Below, one piece after another: positions 25,245-34,766 of a DNA stretch of 64,000 nucleotides. Within the stretch, counting starts at the first letter, position 1. Every line of letters starts with the position of its first letter. The DNA is from Pseudomonas sp. BSw22131 (GTDB lineage Bacteria > Pseudomonadota > Gammaproteobacteria > Pseudomonadales > Pseudomonadaceae). Location of the stretch: NCBI RefSeq assembly GCF_026810445.1, contig NZ_CP113949.1:4464001-4528000 (forward strand), written 5' to 3'. Made by a program: the position numbers and the translations under genes. The notes beneath the pieces are model-generated. The model saw nothing but the letters and a program-made list of their open reading frames with translations. It was not told where the DNA came from and ran no database searches.

Positions 25245-25568
25245 CTAGACCGCCTCGGCCTCGGCCGCACCCACGCTCACGAACGTCTCGAAATCGAAGC
25301 TGCTGACGACGCACTGCTGGACCAGTTCCGAAAAAACGGACAGGTCAGGAGAGCCAAGCCAGGCATTCATCGCCTGCTCCCCCGTCCATGAGCCGCTGAT
25401 CACCCACGACTCAGCGTCGGTGGTGGATTGCTCAAGAGCAAAATGCAGGCAACCCTGCGCGGCGGATGCGAGACCCACCAGGCCGCTCAGCGCCGCGCCG
25501 AGTCGTTCACTGTGCCCTTTACGGGCTCGGGCGGTGACATGGTGAATCACGATGGAGGATCTGGGCAT
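25245..25568 (-). CDS. Antibiotic biosynthesis monooxygenase (ABM) domain protein
   Basis: A 107-residue protein of the small ferredoxin-like ABM fold. The pattern is an N-terminal SSIVIHHVTARARKGHSERL strand-helix, GCLHFALEQS, then SWVISGSWTGEQAMNAWLGS. Members include quinol monooxygenases and heme-degrading enzymes. The His in the central GCLHF segment is typical. AAAGGAG lies nine bases before the ATG at 25568. Substrate unknown. Confidence 0.75.
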   Translation of the reverse strand: MPRSSIVIHHVTARARKGHSERLGAALSGLVGLASAAQGCLHFALEQSTTDAESWVISGSWTGEQAMNAWLGSPDLSVFSELVQQCVVSSFDFETFVSVGAAEAEAV

Positions 25569-25895
25569 GGTCTGCACTCCTTTAAGGCCGCGTCGAAGGG
25601 AGGCGTTGCGGCAGGAATGAAGCGTAAAGGCGCAAAGCGATTGCTGGTTAGCCGATTACTGCGCGGTGATTGCCTGATCCTGCGCCAATGACGCGTACGG
25701 GTGCGGCAAGCATGCAAAACCCCGAACCCCACCGCGAGGACTTTCAAGCAAGTTGCGCCTGCGCTCAGGGCTGCGCATTGCGGCATTCACCCGACCACGA
25801 CAGAATCAGGCAATCATCCAGCAGGATTCGCCTAACGCCATTGCTTGCACAAAAATAAGCTGTGACCCAATGTACGCCTGTCAGAGGATCCACCC
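25569..25895. other. Divergent intergenic region before the AraC gene
   Basis: About 330 bases holding the promoters of the minus-strand monooxygenase operon and of the plus-strand AraC gene. No clear operator palindrome and no RNA gene seen. Confidence 0.4.
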
Positions 25896-26849
25896 ATGCC
25901 AAACGCAGCCAGCCAAGACGCGTTGCCATGCCCCGTCAAGCAGCCCGAACTGAGCGCTCAGATGGAGCAACAACGCGTCGAGTTGACCGATCTGATTCTG
26001 CGCCACTCCAAAAGTGAGGGCAGCCAGCAGACGGCAATCAAGGCGCTGCACATGGTGCGACACGAGTCCCCGACGCAGTCGATTCCGACCTTGGTCCAGC
26101 CGGCGCTTTGCATCATGGCCCAGGGCAGCAAGGACGTGAAACTGGGGGACGCCAGCTTCACGTACGACCCGCTGCATTACCTGGTGTTGTCAGTGGCGAT
26201 GCCCATCAGTGGCAAGATCGTCTACGCCTCGTCGCAAGAGCCACATCTGGCGATGCGGATCGACATCGACCCTGCCGAGATCAACGCGCTGATCGCCGAA
26301 GCGGGCCCCATGAGTGTGCCCTCGCGGCCCAGCGGGCGTGGTCTGTACATAGAGCGTATCGACAGTACATTGCTCGACGCCGTGATTCGCTTGATCCGGC
26401 TGCTCGACAGCCCCAAAGACATACCGATGCTGGCGCCGTTGATCAATCGCGAAATACTCTATCGCCTGCTGCGTGGGCAGCAAGGACACAAGCTGTACGA
26501 AATCGCGATTGCCAACTGTCAGACGCACCGTGTGACGCAGGCGATCAAATGGCTGAACGAACATTATCAACAGCCGCTTCGTATCGACGAACTGGCCAGG
26601 GAAGTGAACCTCAGCGTTTCGACCTTGCATCATCGTTTCAAGGCGGTCACCGCCATGAGCCCGCTGCAATATCAGAAACAGCTGCGTTTGCAGGAAGCCC
26701 GTCGCCTGATGCTCAACGACGGACTGGAAGCGTCCGCCGCTGGCTATAAAGTGGGTTACGAAAGCCCTTCGCAGTTCAGCCGCGAATACAGCCGGCTATT
26801 TGGCGCACCGCCGTTACGCGATCTCGCCCGTTTGCGCAAGAGCTTGTGA
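25896..26849 (+). CDS. AraC family transcriptional regulator
   Basis: A 317-residue protein. The N-terminal AraC_N domain (PF06719 type) covers about residues 30-190, including VQPALCIMAQGSKDVKLGDASF. The C-terminal double helix-turn-helix includes INELAREVNLSVSTLHHRFK-like and VGYESPSQFSREYSRLFG segments. This subtype often controls nearby oxidoreductase or stress genes. GGATCC-type purines precede the ATG. Its target may be the divergent monooxygenase operon, which is inference from position. Confidence 0.9.
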   Translation: MPNAASQDALPCPVKQPELSAQMEQQRVELTDLILRHSKSEGSQQTAIKALHMVRHESPTQSIPTLVQPALCIMAQGSKDVKLGDASFTYDPLHYLVLSVAMPISGKIVYASSQEPHLAMRIDIDPAEINALIAEAGPMSVPSRPSGRGLYIERIDSTLLDAVIRLIRLLDSPKDIPMLAPLINREILYRLLRGQQGHKLYEIAIANCQTHRVTQAIKWLNEHYQQPLRIDELAREVNLSVSTLHHRFKAVTAMSPLQYQKQLRLQEARRLMLNDGLEASAAGYKVGYESPSQFSREYSRLFGAPPLRDLARLRKSL

Positions 26850-26876
26850 GTGTGCGCGTCGGGATCAGCCACCGCG

Positions 26877-28514
26877 TTACGCTTCGCTCAATCCCTTCAT
26901 CCAGCTGCGCTGATCGATCTCGATCACAGTGGGCCCTTGACGATCATTTGCTTCATTTAGCGCAGCCTTGAGCTGGGCGACGCTGCTCACCGCCTCAGCC
27001 GCGCAGCCCAGCGCTTTGGCCACCCCGATGAAATCCGGGGTGTAGATGTCCACGCCGACCGGCTCGATGTCGCGGTTGACCATGTACTTTTTAATCTCCT
27101 CGTAGCCTTGGTTATTCCACAGCAGGACGATGATGGGCGTGCGCGCTTCGACTGCGCTGGCCAGCTCCGGGAGCGTGAACTGCAAGCCACCGTCGCCGAT
27201 CAGGCAGGCCACAGGATTGCACTCGCCTTTGTCCTGACTGCCGAGCCAGGCGCCCACGGCTGCGGGCAAGGCGTAACCCAACGTGCCGTAGCCGGTGGAT
27301 GAATTGAACCAGCGGCGCGGATGGTCCAGGTCCAGCGTGAGGTTCCCGGTGTAGACCGGCTGCGTTGAATCGCCGACCAGCACCACGTTGGGCAGCACTT
27401 CAAGCACGGTCTTGAGGAACACTGTCTGGCCGCGAGTCGCTTCATCCCAGGACGTCGCAAGGCTTTCGCGCAGTGCTGCGGCGCGCTTGTGGCCCCAGTC
27501 ATCGCCACGTGGTGCCAGATGCTCATTGTCCAGCGCAAGGACCAGCGCCTCGGCGGCGGTTCGGGCATCGGATACCAGCGCGATTTTCGGCGCAAAGTTG
27601 CGCACCGTCTGATCGGGGTCGATGTCGATGCGCAGCAGCGTGCCGCGGATTTTGAAGTGCCCCTGAAAGGTAATGTCGTAGTCGGTTTCAGCCAGCTCGG
27701 TGCCAATCGCCAGGACAACGTCGGCGGCGTGTATCAACTCGCGGGTCGGGTCGAGGGATTGCGTGGAACCAATAAGCAATGGGTGGCTGGACGGCAGCAT
27801 CCCCTTGGCGTTGATGGTCAAGGCAACGGGCGCCGCCAGTCGCTCCGCGAGTCGGGTCAAGCTTTCGGCTGCATCGATAGCGCCCCCACCCGCAAGGATC
27901 AACGGACGCTCAGCGTGGGCCAGCAACGTCGCCATCTGCTTTATCGCGGCAGGCGACGGACCGGCACGGCTGATACTGACGGGCTGGCTGTCGAGCAGTG
28001 CATCGGCATTCTCCAACAGCACGTCCAACGGGATTTCGATGTGGACAGGGCGCGGCCGGCCGGCCTGAAACACTGCAAACGCACGCGCCAGTACAGAGGG
28101 CAGGTCCGCGGCAGACATCAGCGTGTGAGAAAACGCCGCGACGCCTGCCACCAAGGCGCTCTGTACGGGCAGCTCGTGCAGCTTGCCGCGCCCGCCACCC
28201 AATTGATTGCGTGATTGAACGCTGGAAATCACCAGCATCGGGATCGAGTCGGCATACGCCTGGCCCATGGCGGTGGTGATGTTGGTCATGCCGGGGCCGG
28301 TGATGATGAAACACACGCCCGGTTTACCGCTGGTACGCGCATAGCCGTCGGCCATGAAGCCTGCGCCCTGCTCGTGACGTGGCGTCACGTGGTTGATCGT
28401 CGAGCTGCCCAGCCCGCGATAAAGCTCTACCGTGTGTACGCCGGGAATCCCGAATACCTTCTCGACGCCATAGCCTTCGAGTAACTTGACCAACACTTCG
28501 CCGCAGGTTGCCAT
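26877..28514 (-). CDS. TPP-dependent decarboxylase, AruI-like (acetolactate-synthase family)
   Basis: A 545-residue thiamine-diphosphate enzyme starting at the ATG at 28514 (MATCGEVLVKLLEGYGVEKVFG). The catalytic Glu is in TPRHEQGAGFMADG. Central and C-terminal domains follow, with the TPP-binding GDGGLQFTLPELASAVE...NN motif. The general family contains acetolactate synthase large subunits, but there is no small-subunit gene. The sequence reminds me of 5-guanidino-2-oxopentanoate decarboxylase (AruI) of the arginine transaminase pathway. A divergent LysR gene probably regulates it. The family is sure; the substrate is a moderate guess. Confidence 0.82.
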   Translation of the reverse strand: MATCGEVLVKLLEGYGVEKVFGIPGVHTVELYRGLGSSTINHVTPRHEQGAGFMADGYARTSGKPGVCFIITGPGMTNITTAMGQAYADSIPMLVISSVQSRNQLGGGRGKLHELPVQSALVAGVAAFSHTLMSAADLPSVLARAFAVFQAGRPRPVHIEIPLDVLLENADALLDSQPVSISRAGPSPAAIKQMATLLAHAERPLILAGGGAIDAAESLTRLAERLAAPVALTINAKGMLPSSHPLLIGSTQSLDPTRELIHAADVVLAIGTELAETDYDITFQGHFKIRGTLLRIDIDPDQTVRNFAPKIALVSDARTAAEALVLALDNEHLAPRGDDWGHKRAAALRESLATSWDEATRGQTVFLKTVLEVLPNVVLVGDSTQPVYTGNLTLDLDHPRRWFNSSTGYGTLGYALPAAVGAWLGSQDKGECNPVACLIGDGGLQFTLPELASAVEARTPIIVLLWNNQGYEEIKKYMVNRDIEPVGVDIYTPDFIGVAKALGCAAEAVSSVAQLKAALNEANDRQGPTVIEIDQRSWMKGLSEA

Positions 28515-28688
28515 GTCTCTGAGTCCTTGTTTTCGGGGATCACTCAACAACGGAGCCGTTCCAGTGCCCTCATCGTGCACAACGAGCACCGCCAGCAGTG
28601 AGGCTGATTGGAACCGCGCGGCCATATCTGTGACAACGCAAAAAATGTCATGCTTAGCCATGTTCTCAACGCATGGCTGCGCACGCCG

Positions 28689-29579
28689 ATGAAACGCCCG
28701 CCTCCCCTCCCCGCGCTGCATACCTTTCTGATCACGGCTCAGTGCTGCAACTTCACCCGTGCTGGCGAGCTGCTGAACATTACTCAGGGCGCGGTCAGCC
28801 GGCAGATTTCCGGGCTTGAAAGCTATTTGGGCTACAGCCTGTTTCAGCGTCAGGCCAGGGGGTTGAGCCTGACGGCGCAGGGGCGAGAACTGTTTGCGCG
28901 GATGCAGCAGATTTTTGCGTTGATTGACGATGCGGTCGATCAAGTCGGCGTCAAGCGTGAGGCGCTGCAACTCAAAGCACCGACGTGCATGATGCGCTGG
29001 CTGCTACCGCGCTTGTTGCAGTGGCAAAAAGAACGTCCCGATGTACGCGTGGAACTGACCACGACCGTCCAGCATGCTGTGGATTTCAAGCGCGAGGCCT
29101 TCGATGCGGCGGTGGTGTATGGCACCCGACCGGATGGATCAATGCAGGTGCATCACATTTTCGATGAACAACTGACGCCTGTTTGCTCGCAGCAATTGCT
29201 CGACGGCCCGCAGCCGCTTGCAAAATCGAGTGATCTGGAACACCACATGCTGCTGCACCCGACCCGAGACCAGCGTGATTGGGAGCAATGGCTGAACGTG
29301 GCGGGCACCACGTTGAGCAACATCGGCAAAGGTCAGCACTTCGACACGCTGGACCTGGCAATGACAGTGGCGTCCCAAGGCTCGGGTGTCGCGATGGGTG
29401 ACTGGGCGTTGATTGCCGAGGACTTGAGCGCCGGGCGGCTGGTGATGCCCTTTGATCTGAAAGTCAGAACCGGCGCAGCTTATTATTTGGTCTACCCAAA
29501 TCGTGCCGCAGCCGCGCCACCGCTGCAGGAGCTGATTGACTGGCTGCTGGCGCAGGCTTCTGCGCGGGAAGATGCGTAA
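28689..29579 (+). CDS. LysR family transcriptional regulator, GcvA-like
   Basis: A 296-residue protein starting MKRPPPLPALHTFLITAQCC. The winged helix-turn-helix is at residues 8-66 (FTRAGELLNITQGAVSRQISGLE). The substrate-binding domain follows, beginning LKAPTCMMRWLLPRL, and includes FDAAVVYGTRPDG as in the GcvA subgroup. The start at 28689 places the helix-turn-helix normally. It is divergent from the TPP enzyme gene with 174 bases between, the usual layout for a regulator and its target. Confidence 0.88.
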   Translation: MKRPPPLPALHTFLITAQCCNFTRAGELLNITQGAVSRQISGLESYLGYSLFQRQARGLSLTAQGRELFARMQQIFALIDDAVDQVGVKREALQLKAPTCMMRWLLPRLLQWQKERPDVRVELTTTVQHAVDFKREAFDAAVVYGTRPDGSMQVHHIFDEQLTPVCSQQLLDGPQPLAKSSDLEHHMLLHPTRDQRDWEQWLNVAGTTLSNIGKGQHFDTLDLAMTVASQGSGVAMGDWALIAEDLSAGRLVMPFDLKVRTGAAYYLVYPNRAAAAPPLQELIDWLLAQASAREDA

Positions 29580-29697
29580 GCGCCCCCGCTTCCGTTTGGC
29601 AAACTCACTCAACAGAGCATCGCACTCTGCCAATCCCCGCCTACACTTACCTTGTCCCGTTTAAAAACTTTTTTTAAGTCGGATTGAGGTAAACAGC

Positions 29698-29871
29698 ATG
29701 AAAACCACAATAAAAAGACAATGCGTTTATGTACTTTCAGTCGCGGTTGTACTGTCCCTTTATGGCGCTGGCGCTTATCGGATTGAACAGTTGAGGCGAA
29801 CACCGAGCGTTGCTGTGTGTTCATTCGGGCACTGCACGCCAACGGCGACGAGTTTCAGCGCGCTGCGATGA
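29698..29871 (+). CDS. Small secreted protein, 57 residues
   Basis: A short gene read by hand. A GAGGT site lies eight bases before the ATG. The product begins with a basic N-region (MKTTIKRQ) and a hydrophobic core (VYVLSVAVVLSLYGAGA). A short polar tail with two Cys follows (CSFGHC). The translation signal and signal-peptide-like start suggest a real small gene, probably exported or membrane-anchored. No family is recognised. Confidence 0.5.
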   Translation: MKTTIKRQCVYVLSVAVVLSLYGAGAYRIEQLRRTPSVAVCSFGHCTPTATSFSALR

Positions 29872-29998
29872 ATAAATCTTCACCAGCCATGTGTTGACTG
29901 ATCAAGGCCGCTATCGATTAGCAAGCTATCGGATTAGACTGAGCCGCCTCTCCCGCTGACTTTTCGGCGGGACACTCTGCCAGTTCAGGTCCCCAGCC

Positions 29999-31507
29999 TT
30001 GACCAGTCTCAATCAAACAAGACCGGACATTCGCAGCATTCTGTTTGCGCTGATGATGGCCGTTTTCCTCAGTGCGCTCGATCAGACCATCGTTGCGGTC
30101 TCGATGCCAGCGATCTCCACTCAATTCAATGACTTCGACCTGCTCGCCTGGGTAATTTCCGCCTACATGGTCGCGCTGACCGTGGCTGTGCCGATCTACG
30201 GCAAGCTGGGCGACCTCTACGGCCGCCGCCGCTTGATGCTGTTCGGGCTGGGCACGTTTACGCTGGCATCGTTGTTCTGCGGGATGGCGCAGAGCATGGA
30301 GCAGCTGGTGCTTGCGCGGGTCCTGCAAGGCATTGGCGCCGGCGGGATGGTATCGGTAAGCCAGGCAATCATCGGGGACATCGTCCCGCCACGTGAGCGC
30401 GGTCGCTATCAGGGTTACTTCAGCGGGATGTACGCAGCGGCCAGCGTCGCCGGCCCGGTACTCGGCGGGTTGATGACGGAATACGTGTCGTGGCGCTGGG
30501 TGTTTTTTATCAACCTGCCGCTGGGCCTTGCCGCCTGGTGGGTAGCACGCAAGACGCTGGTGGGTCTGCCCATACCGCAGCGCAAGCCAATCATTGATTA
30601 TCTGGGCACGCTGCTGATGATCATCGGCCTGACCGCTCTGCTGCTCGGTATCACTGACATTGGCCAGGGACGCAGTTGGCGCGATCAACAGGTGATCACG
30701 CTCTTGGGTATCGCGTTGCTGGCCCTGGTGCTTTTCGTCCTGTACGAACGTCGCACACGTGAACCGCTGCTGCCGATGCACCTGTTTGCCAACCGCAGCG
30801 CCGTGTTGTGCTGGTGCACGATCTTCTTCACCAGTTTTCAGGCGATCTCATTGATTGTGTTGTTGCCGTTGCGGTTCCAGACAGTCACCGGCGGGGGTGC
30901 GGACAGCGCTGCGCTGCACCTCATGCCGCTGGCGATCGGCATGCCGATGGGGGCGTATTTCGGCGGTCGTCGCACCTCGAAAACCGGTCGTTACAAGCCG
31001 ATCATTTTCGCGGGTGCTCTGTTGATGCCGCTGGCGATTCTGGGCATCGCCCTGACGCCGCCGCAATCGGCCGTGCTCACGGGCGTGTTCATGGTGCTCA
31101 CAGGGATCGCCAGCGGTCTGCAGTTCCCGACCTCTCTGGTAGGCACACAAAACTCGGTAGAACCCAAAGACATGGGAGTCGCCACCAGCACCACTAACCT
31201 GTTTCGCTCCTTGGGCGGTGCTGTCGGTGTGGCGTCGATGTCGGCGCTGTTGCTGGCAATGCTGGCGGGCTCGGGCGTGGTGAGTCCAGGTAACGGCACG
31301 CTGACCGGCGAAGGCGCATCCGGCAATTTGCTGATGGACAGCCTGCACGCCGCCAGCGGGCCAGGGCTTGAGTTGCTGCGGGGAAAACTGTCGATGACCT
31401 TCCAGCATCTCCTGTTCGCGAGCGCCGCGATCTCTTTGCTGGGACTGGCCGCCGCCTTTGCAATGCCCAATCACGTGTTGCGTGGCCGGGGTGACAAGGA
31501 CCGATGA
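29999..31507 (+). CDS. MFS multidrug exporter, DHA2 (EmrB/QacA) family, 14 TM
   Basis: A 502-residue transporter. It has the DHA2 motif LDQTIVAVSMPAI in helix 1, motif A GKLGDLYGRRRLM, and motif C GPVLGG in helix 5. The hydrophobic profile has about 14 segments, with TSLVGTQNSVEPKDMGVATS near the end. The frame begins at TTG 29999, the first possible start after an in-frame stop, with only a weak AGG upstream. It is expected to export drugs or organic cations by proton antiport. No regulator gene is adjacent. Confidence 0.85.
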   Translation: MTSLNQTRPDIRSILFALMMAVFLSALDQTIVAVSMPAISTQFNDFDLLAWVISAYMVALTVAVPIYGKLGDLYGRRRLMLFGLGTFTLASLFCGMAQSMEQLVLARVLQGIGAGGMVSVSQAIIGDIVPPRERGRYQGYFSGMYAAASVAGPVLGGLMTEYVSWRWVFFINLPLGLAAWWVARKTLVGLPIPQRKPIIDYLGTLLMIIGLTALLLGITDIGQGRSWRDQQVITLLGIALLALVLFVLYERRTREPLLPMHLFANRSAVLCWCTIFFTSFQAISLIVLLPLRFQTVTGGGADSAALHLMPLAIGMPMGAYFGGRRTSKTGRYKPIIFAGALLMPLAILGIALTPPQSAVLTGVFMVLTGIASGLQFPTSLVGTQNSVEPKDMGVATSTTNLFRSLGGAVGVASMSALLLAMLAGSGVVSPGNGTLTGEGASGNLLMDSLHAASGPGLELLRGKLSMTFQHLLFASAAISLLGLAAAFAMPNHVLRGRGDKDR

Positions 31508-31544
31508 CGTCCCTGTCGGGAATAACCCTCCCGCCAAGGCCGGC

Positions 31545-32408
31545 TCAACCGCTGTAGTAACCCACCGCAACCATGAAATGACCGACCTTGCGCATGTAGG
31601 CGTGCTTGAGCTCAATCTTGTTGGTGACAGGGTTTCGCCAGCGATACTCGTACTCGCCGTCGCTCTGTTTTTTGACCATCGCCAGCATCGGTACGCCTAC
31701 CGGTTTGCCTTCAGGGTCTTTGACTTTACTGAAATCAGTGCCGACCAGCCGGAGATTGGTGCCGTGAGCGACGTAGCGTTGACTGTCGGTGTTGACGACA
31801 AACACATAGAGATCGTCCTGCAGGAAGCCGCCCTTGAGGCTATTTATCGCGTCAACGGTGCCTTTTTCATCCGCTGACAGCTCAGTTGCAGCCTTGTCGA
31901 GCAATGCCTTCGCCTGTGCTGGCGAGGCGCGCGGCAGGTAATACCCTACGGCCAGCAGGCGGTTGCCCACTCGCTGGAAATAAACCCGTTTGCGCTCAAC
32001 CTTGCCATCGGCCCAGTTCTGCCAACGGTACTCGGCTTGCTGAATGCCAGCGCTCTCAGGTGTTTGCAGCGCGCTCTGGAGGTTTTTTTGCAGTTCGGGG
32101 TCAAGCACAGAGGAGACGTCACGTCCGATGAGCGCCACTGACGGTCCGCCGCTTGCAAGCATTACGCCGTGGGTGTCGGTCACAAAAACATAGCGCTCAC
32201 CGTCAACGAATTCACCTTGACGGCTGAACTGCGCAAACGCCTTGTCGCCTTCCTGCCGATAACGGGCTACGGCTTTTTCCAGCAAGGACCTGGCAGCTGA
32301 TGCTTCTTGTGCTTCATCACCGGCAGCCCAGGACTTGCTGATGCAGAGCAAAGCCAGCAAGACGACAAGGGCTGTTTTGACAGCACGATCTCCCGACAAA
32401 AGGCCCAT
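31545..32408 (-). CDS. Secreted double-Cache domain protein
   Basis: A 287-residue protein with a signal peptide (to about residue 28, KSWAAG). Two tandem single-Cache-type domains follow: one with ERYVFVTDTHGVMLASGG, the other with DLYVFVVNTDSQRYVAHG. Each ends in a VGNRLLAVGYYLP or VGHFMVAVGYYSG strand. There is no methyl-accepting or GGDEF domain, so the protein is a free periplasmic sensor or binding protein. The start at 32408 places GG-rich purines upstream. It is convergent with the exporter gene. Confidence 0.82.
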   Translation of the reverse strand: MGLLSGDRAVKTALVVLLALLCISKSWAAGDEAQEASAARSLLEKAVARYRQEGDKAFAQFSRQGEFVDGERYVFVTDTHGVMLASGGPSVALIGRDVSSVLDPELQKNLQSALQTPESAGIQQAEYRWQNWADGKVERKRVYFQRVGNRLLAVGYYLPRASPAQAKALLDKAATELSADEKGTVDAINSLKGGFLQDDLYVFVVNTDSQRYVAHGTNLRLVGTDFSKVKDPEGKPVGVPMLAMVKKQSDGEYEYRWRNPVTNKIELKHAYMRKVGHFMVAVGYYSG

Positions 32409-32713
32409 TGCCAACCCCCGATCTTATGAGTGTTTTTGAAACATTTGGCTCACAGCTTAGCCACAGTATGGCGATAGGGAATCATTCGTCAGACCTATGA
32501 GAAACGCCAGATTGGTGCGTCAAGAGGCTGTCGGGGGGCTGAATAAAAGAAGGGAATCGGCAAACAGGACGTCGGCCGACTATTAAAGCGGGATTGTGGA
32601 GGGTATAGATGCTCAGACGCCGTGCAGTTATAGTCAATCGGGCGCAGAGCGAGGCTGAAACCAGTCGTATCGGAGGGGTAATGCCCCACGTTGACCCTCA
32701 ACGTTGCAGCGAC
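32409..32713. other. Intergenic region between two minus-strand genes
   Basis: About 300 bases with no supported gene. The plus-strand frame at 32609 runs into the ttgR gene in antisense. It contains the promoter for the Cache-protein gene. Confidence 0.4.
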
Positions 32714-33346
32714 TCAGCCACGCAAGGCCGGGCTCAAGCGAAGCATATCTATGACGGAATCGACCAGTTTCTCGGCTTCATCGTGAAGCGAAAAGCTATC
32801 CGGGACCAATAACCACTGACCCAGAATGCCATCTATATGCGCATGCAAACAGATTGCCCCGCGCACGGGGTTGAGGTCATTGGGTAACTGTCCACGACGC
32901 ACGGCATTGCTCAGGGTTAACGCGATGCGCTCGTTACATTCCAGCGAGATAATCTGCCGCTGGCGTCGCATGTCACACATCTCGTCAGTGAACTCGATCT
33001 TGTGAAACAGGATTTCATTGATGCGACGGGTTTTGGGGTCCAGTGCAACTTGTTGAAACAAATGAACCAGAAGCTTCCGCATCCAGCCAAGCGGGTCGAC
33101 CTCGTCCTCGCTCTCGCTATTCTTGGCCATTTCTTCCAGCGGCTCGTGCAGGCTGTCGAGCATCGCCTGGACCAAATCCGACTTGTTGCTGAAGTGCCAG
33201 TAAATTGCGCCGCGGGTCACGCCCGCCAGTGCGGCGATGTCTGCCAGTGTGGTCCTGGCCACCCCTCGCTCATAAAAAGCTCTCTCGGCCGCTTCAAGAA
33301 TCTGCTTACGGGTTTCCTGAGCTTCCTCTTTGGTGCGTCGGACCAT
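32714..33346 (-). CDS. ttgR: TetR-family repressor of the efflux operon
   Basis: A 210-residue protein, the length of P. putida TtgR. The helix-turn-helix is at residues 30-55 ([24 protein letters not shown]). The ligand-binding domain has the multidrug-pocket pattern, with [32 protein letters not shown] and [13 protein letters not shown]. It is divergent from ttgABC with 250 bases between, which include a recognisable TtgR operator. Phenolic compounds and antibiotics should release it from DNA. Confidence 0.92.
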   Translation of the reverse strand: MVRRTKEEAQETRKQILEAAERAFYERGVARTTLADIAALAGVTRGAIYWHFSNKSDLVQAMLDSLHEPLEEMAKNSESEDEVDPLGWMRKLLVHLFQQVALDPKTRRINEILFHKIEFTDEMCDMRRQRQIISLECNERIALTLSNAVRRGQLPNDLNPVRGAICLHAHIDGILGQWLLVPDSFSLHDEAEKLVDSVIDMLRLSPALRG

Positions 33347-33481
33347 GGCAGTAAAACCTCAATAAAATTGCTTCAGGCTTGCAGGCTGATGCGCCTGGCC
33401 AGCTTTCCGGGCAGCGCTTGTATCGCCTTGTCCCGACTTTACAAAAAGTTGCTTGCTGCGCTTGATTGTCGCAGGCTTGGG

Positions 33482-33514
33482 TATTTACAAACAACCGTGA
33501 ACGTAAGTATATTC
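33482..33514. promoter_or_regulatory. TtgR operator
   Basis: TATTTACAAACAACC followed by GTGAACGTAAGTATATTC. It matches, with few changes, the known P. putida TtgR operator, which overlaps the divergent ttgR and ttgA promoters. Two TtgR dimers would bind here. Confidence 0.8.
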
Positions 33515-33596
33515 GTTAGCTTGCTACTTATCCAGCCGGAAAAAGTTTTCGCCCTTTCCACTTTCATGAGCACTAGCTCCTGACCCGAGGATCTTC

Positions 33597-34763
33597 ATGC
33601 AATTCAAGCCAGCTGTTACCGTACTGGTTACTGCCGTCGCCCTGGCATCGCTGCTCAGCGGATGCAGCAAAAAGGAAGAAGCGGCCGCAGCACCACCGCC
33701 TCCTCAGGTCGGCGTAGTTACTCTGCAAACCCAGGCCTATACCCTGACTACCGAGCTGCCTGGCCGCACCACGGCATTCCGTATCGCGGAAGTTCGTCCG
33801 CAGGTCAATGGCATCATTCTCAAACGTCTGTTTACTGAGGGTGCCGACGTCAAGGCGGGTCAGCAGCTTTATCAGATCGATCCGTCCATCTATCAAGCGA
33901 CGCTCGACAGCGCGAAAGCCACTTATCAAGCTTCCAACTCGCTGGCCGGTCGTTACAAACAGCTGATCAATGAGCAGGCCGTTAGCCGTCAGGAGTACGA
34001 CACCGCCGTCGGCTCCGCGCGTGAAGCTCAGGCTGCGGTGCAGACAGCTGATATCAACCTGCGCTACACCAAGGTCTATGCACCTATTTCCGGCCGTATC
34101 GGGCGTTCCTCGGTGACAGAAGGTGCGCTGGTCAGCAACGGCCAGGCCGATGCAATGGCAACAATCCAGCAACTCGATCCTATCTACGTCGACGTGGTTC
34201 AGTCTTCAGCCGAGATGTTGCGCCTGCGCAGCGATCTGGACAGCGGCAAACTGCAGAAATCCGGTGACAACGCAGCCAAGGTCAAACTGACCCTGGAAGA
34301 CAGCAGCGTCTACAAACAGGAAGGCAAGCTGGAGTTTTCGGAAGTGTCGGTCGACCAGACCACCGGTTCCGTGACCTTGCGCGCAGTGTTCCCCAACCCT
34401 GAGCACCGCCTGCTGCCAGGCATGTTCGTTCATGCGCAGTTGCAATCGGGTGTCAGTGCCCAGGCAATTCTGGTGCCGCAGCAAGGTGTCACGCGGGACC
34501 TCAAAGGCACGCCTACCGCGCTGATTGTCAACCAGGACAACAAAGTCGAGCTGCGTACGCTGGTCGCCAACCGGACTTCCGGCACCGACTGGCTGGTCGA
34601 GAAAGGCCTTAATGCAGGTGACCGCGTGATCACCGAAGGTCTGCAGTTCGTCAAGCCCGGCGCTGAAGTGAAAGTCGCCGACGCCAAGAACGTCAAATCT
34701 GCAGAATCCGCCCCGGCCGCTGCTCCGGCAACTGACAAAGCCGCAGGCAGTAAAGGGGAGTAA
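33597..34763 (+). CDS. ttgA: RND efflux periplasmic adaptor TtgA/MexA
   Basis: A 388-residue lipoprotein with lipobox LLSGC (Cys23). Then come the adaptor's beta-barrel and lipoyl segments (ELPGRTTAFRIAEVRPQVNGII, YQIDPSIYQATLDSAKA), the helical hairpin, and GRIGRSSVTEGALVSNGQ. It is close to TtgA of P. putida. It links the inner-membrane pump to the outer-membrane channel. It is the first gene of ttgABC; the pump gene follows after three bases. Confidence 0.95.
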   Translation: MQFKPAVTVLVTAVALASLLSGCSKKEEAAAAPPPPQVGVVTLQTQAYTLTTELPGRTTAFRIAEVRPQVNGIILKRLFTEGADVKAGQQLYQIDPSIYQATLDSAKATYQASNSLAGRYKQLINEQAVSRQEYDTAVGSAREAQAAVQTADINLRYTKVYAPISGRIGRSSVTEGALVSNGQADAMATIQQLDPIYVDVVQSSAEMLRLRSDLDSGKLQKSGDNAAKVKLTLEDSSVYKQEGKLEFSEVSVDQTTGSVTLRAVFPNPEHRLLPGMFVHAQLQSGVSAQAILVPQQGVTRDLKGTPTALIVNQDNKVELRTLVANRTSGTDWLVEKGLNAGDRVITEGLQFVKPGAEVKVADAKNVKSAESAPAAAPATDKAAGSKGE

Positions 34764-34766
34764 TTC

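Noticed and set aside
26877..28514. Reading the TPP enzyme as acetolactate synthase (IlvB/IlvI)
   Set aside because: There is no small-subunit gene, and the neighbouring divergent LysR gene and sequence feel fit a catabolic decarboxylase better.
26877..28970. Full-length 697-codon start for the TPP enzyme
   Set aside because: The first 152 codons do not match the family and overlap the divergent LysR promoter. The ATG at 28514 begins the conserved N-terminus.
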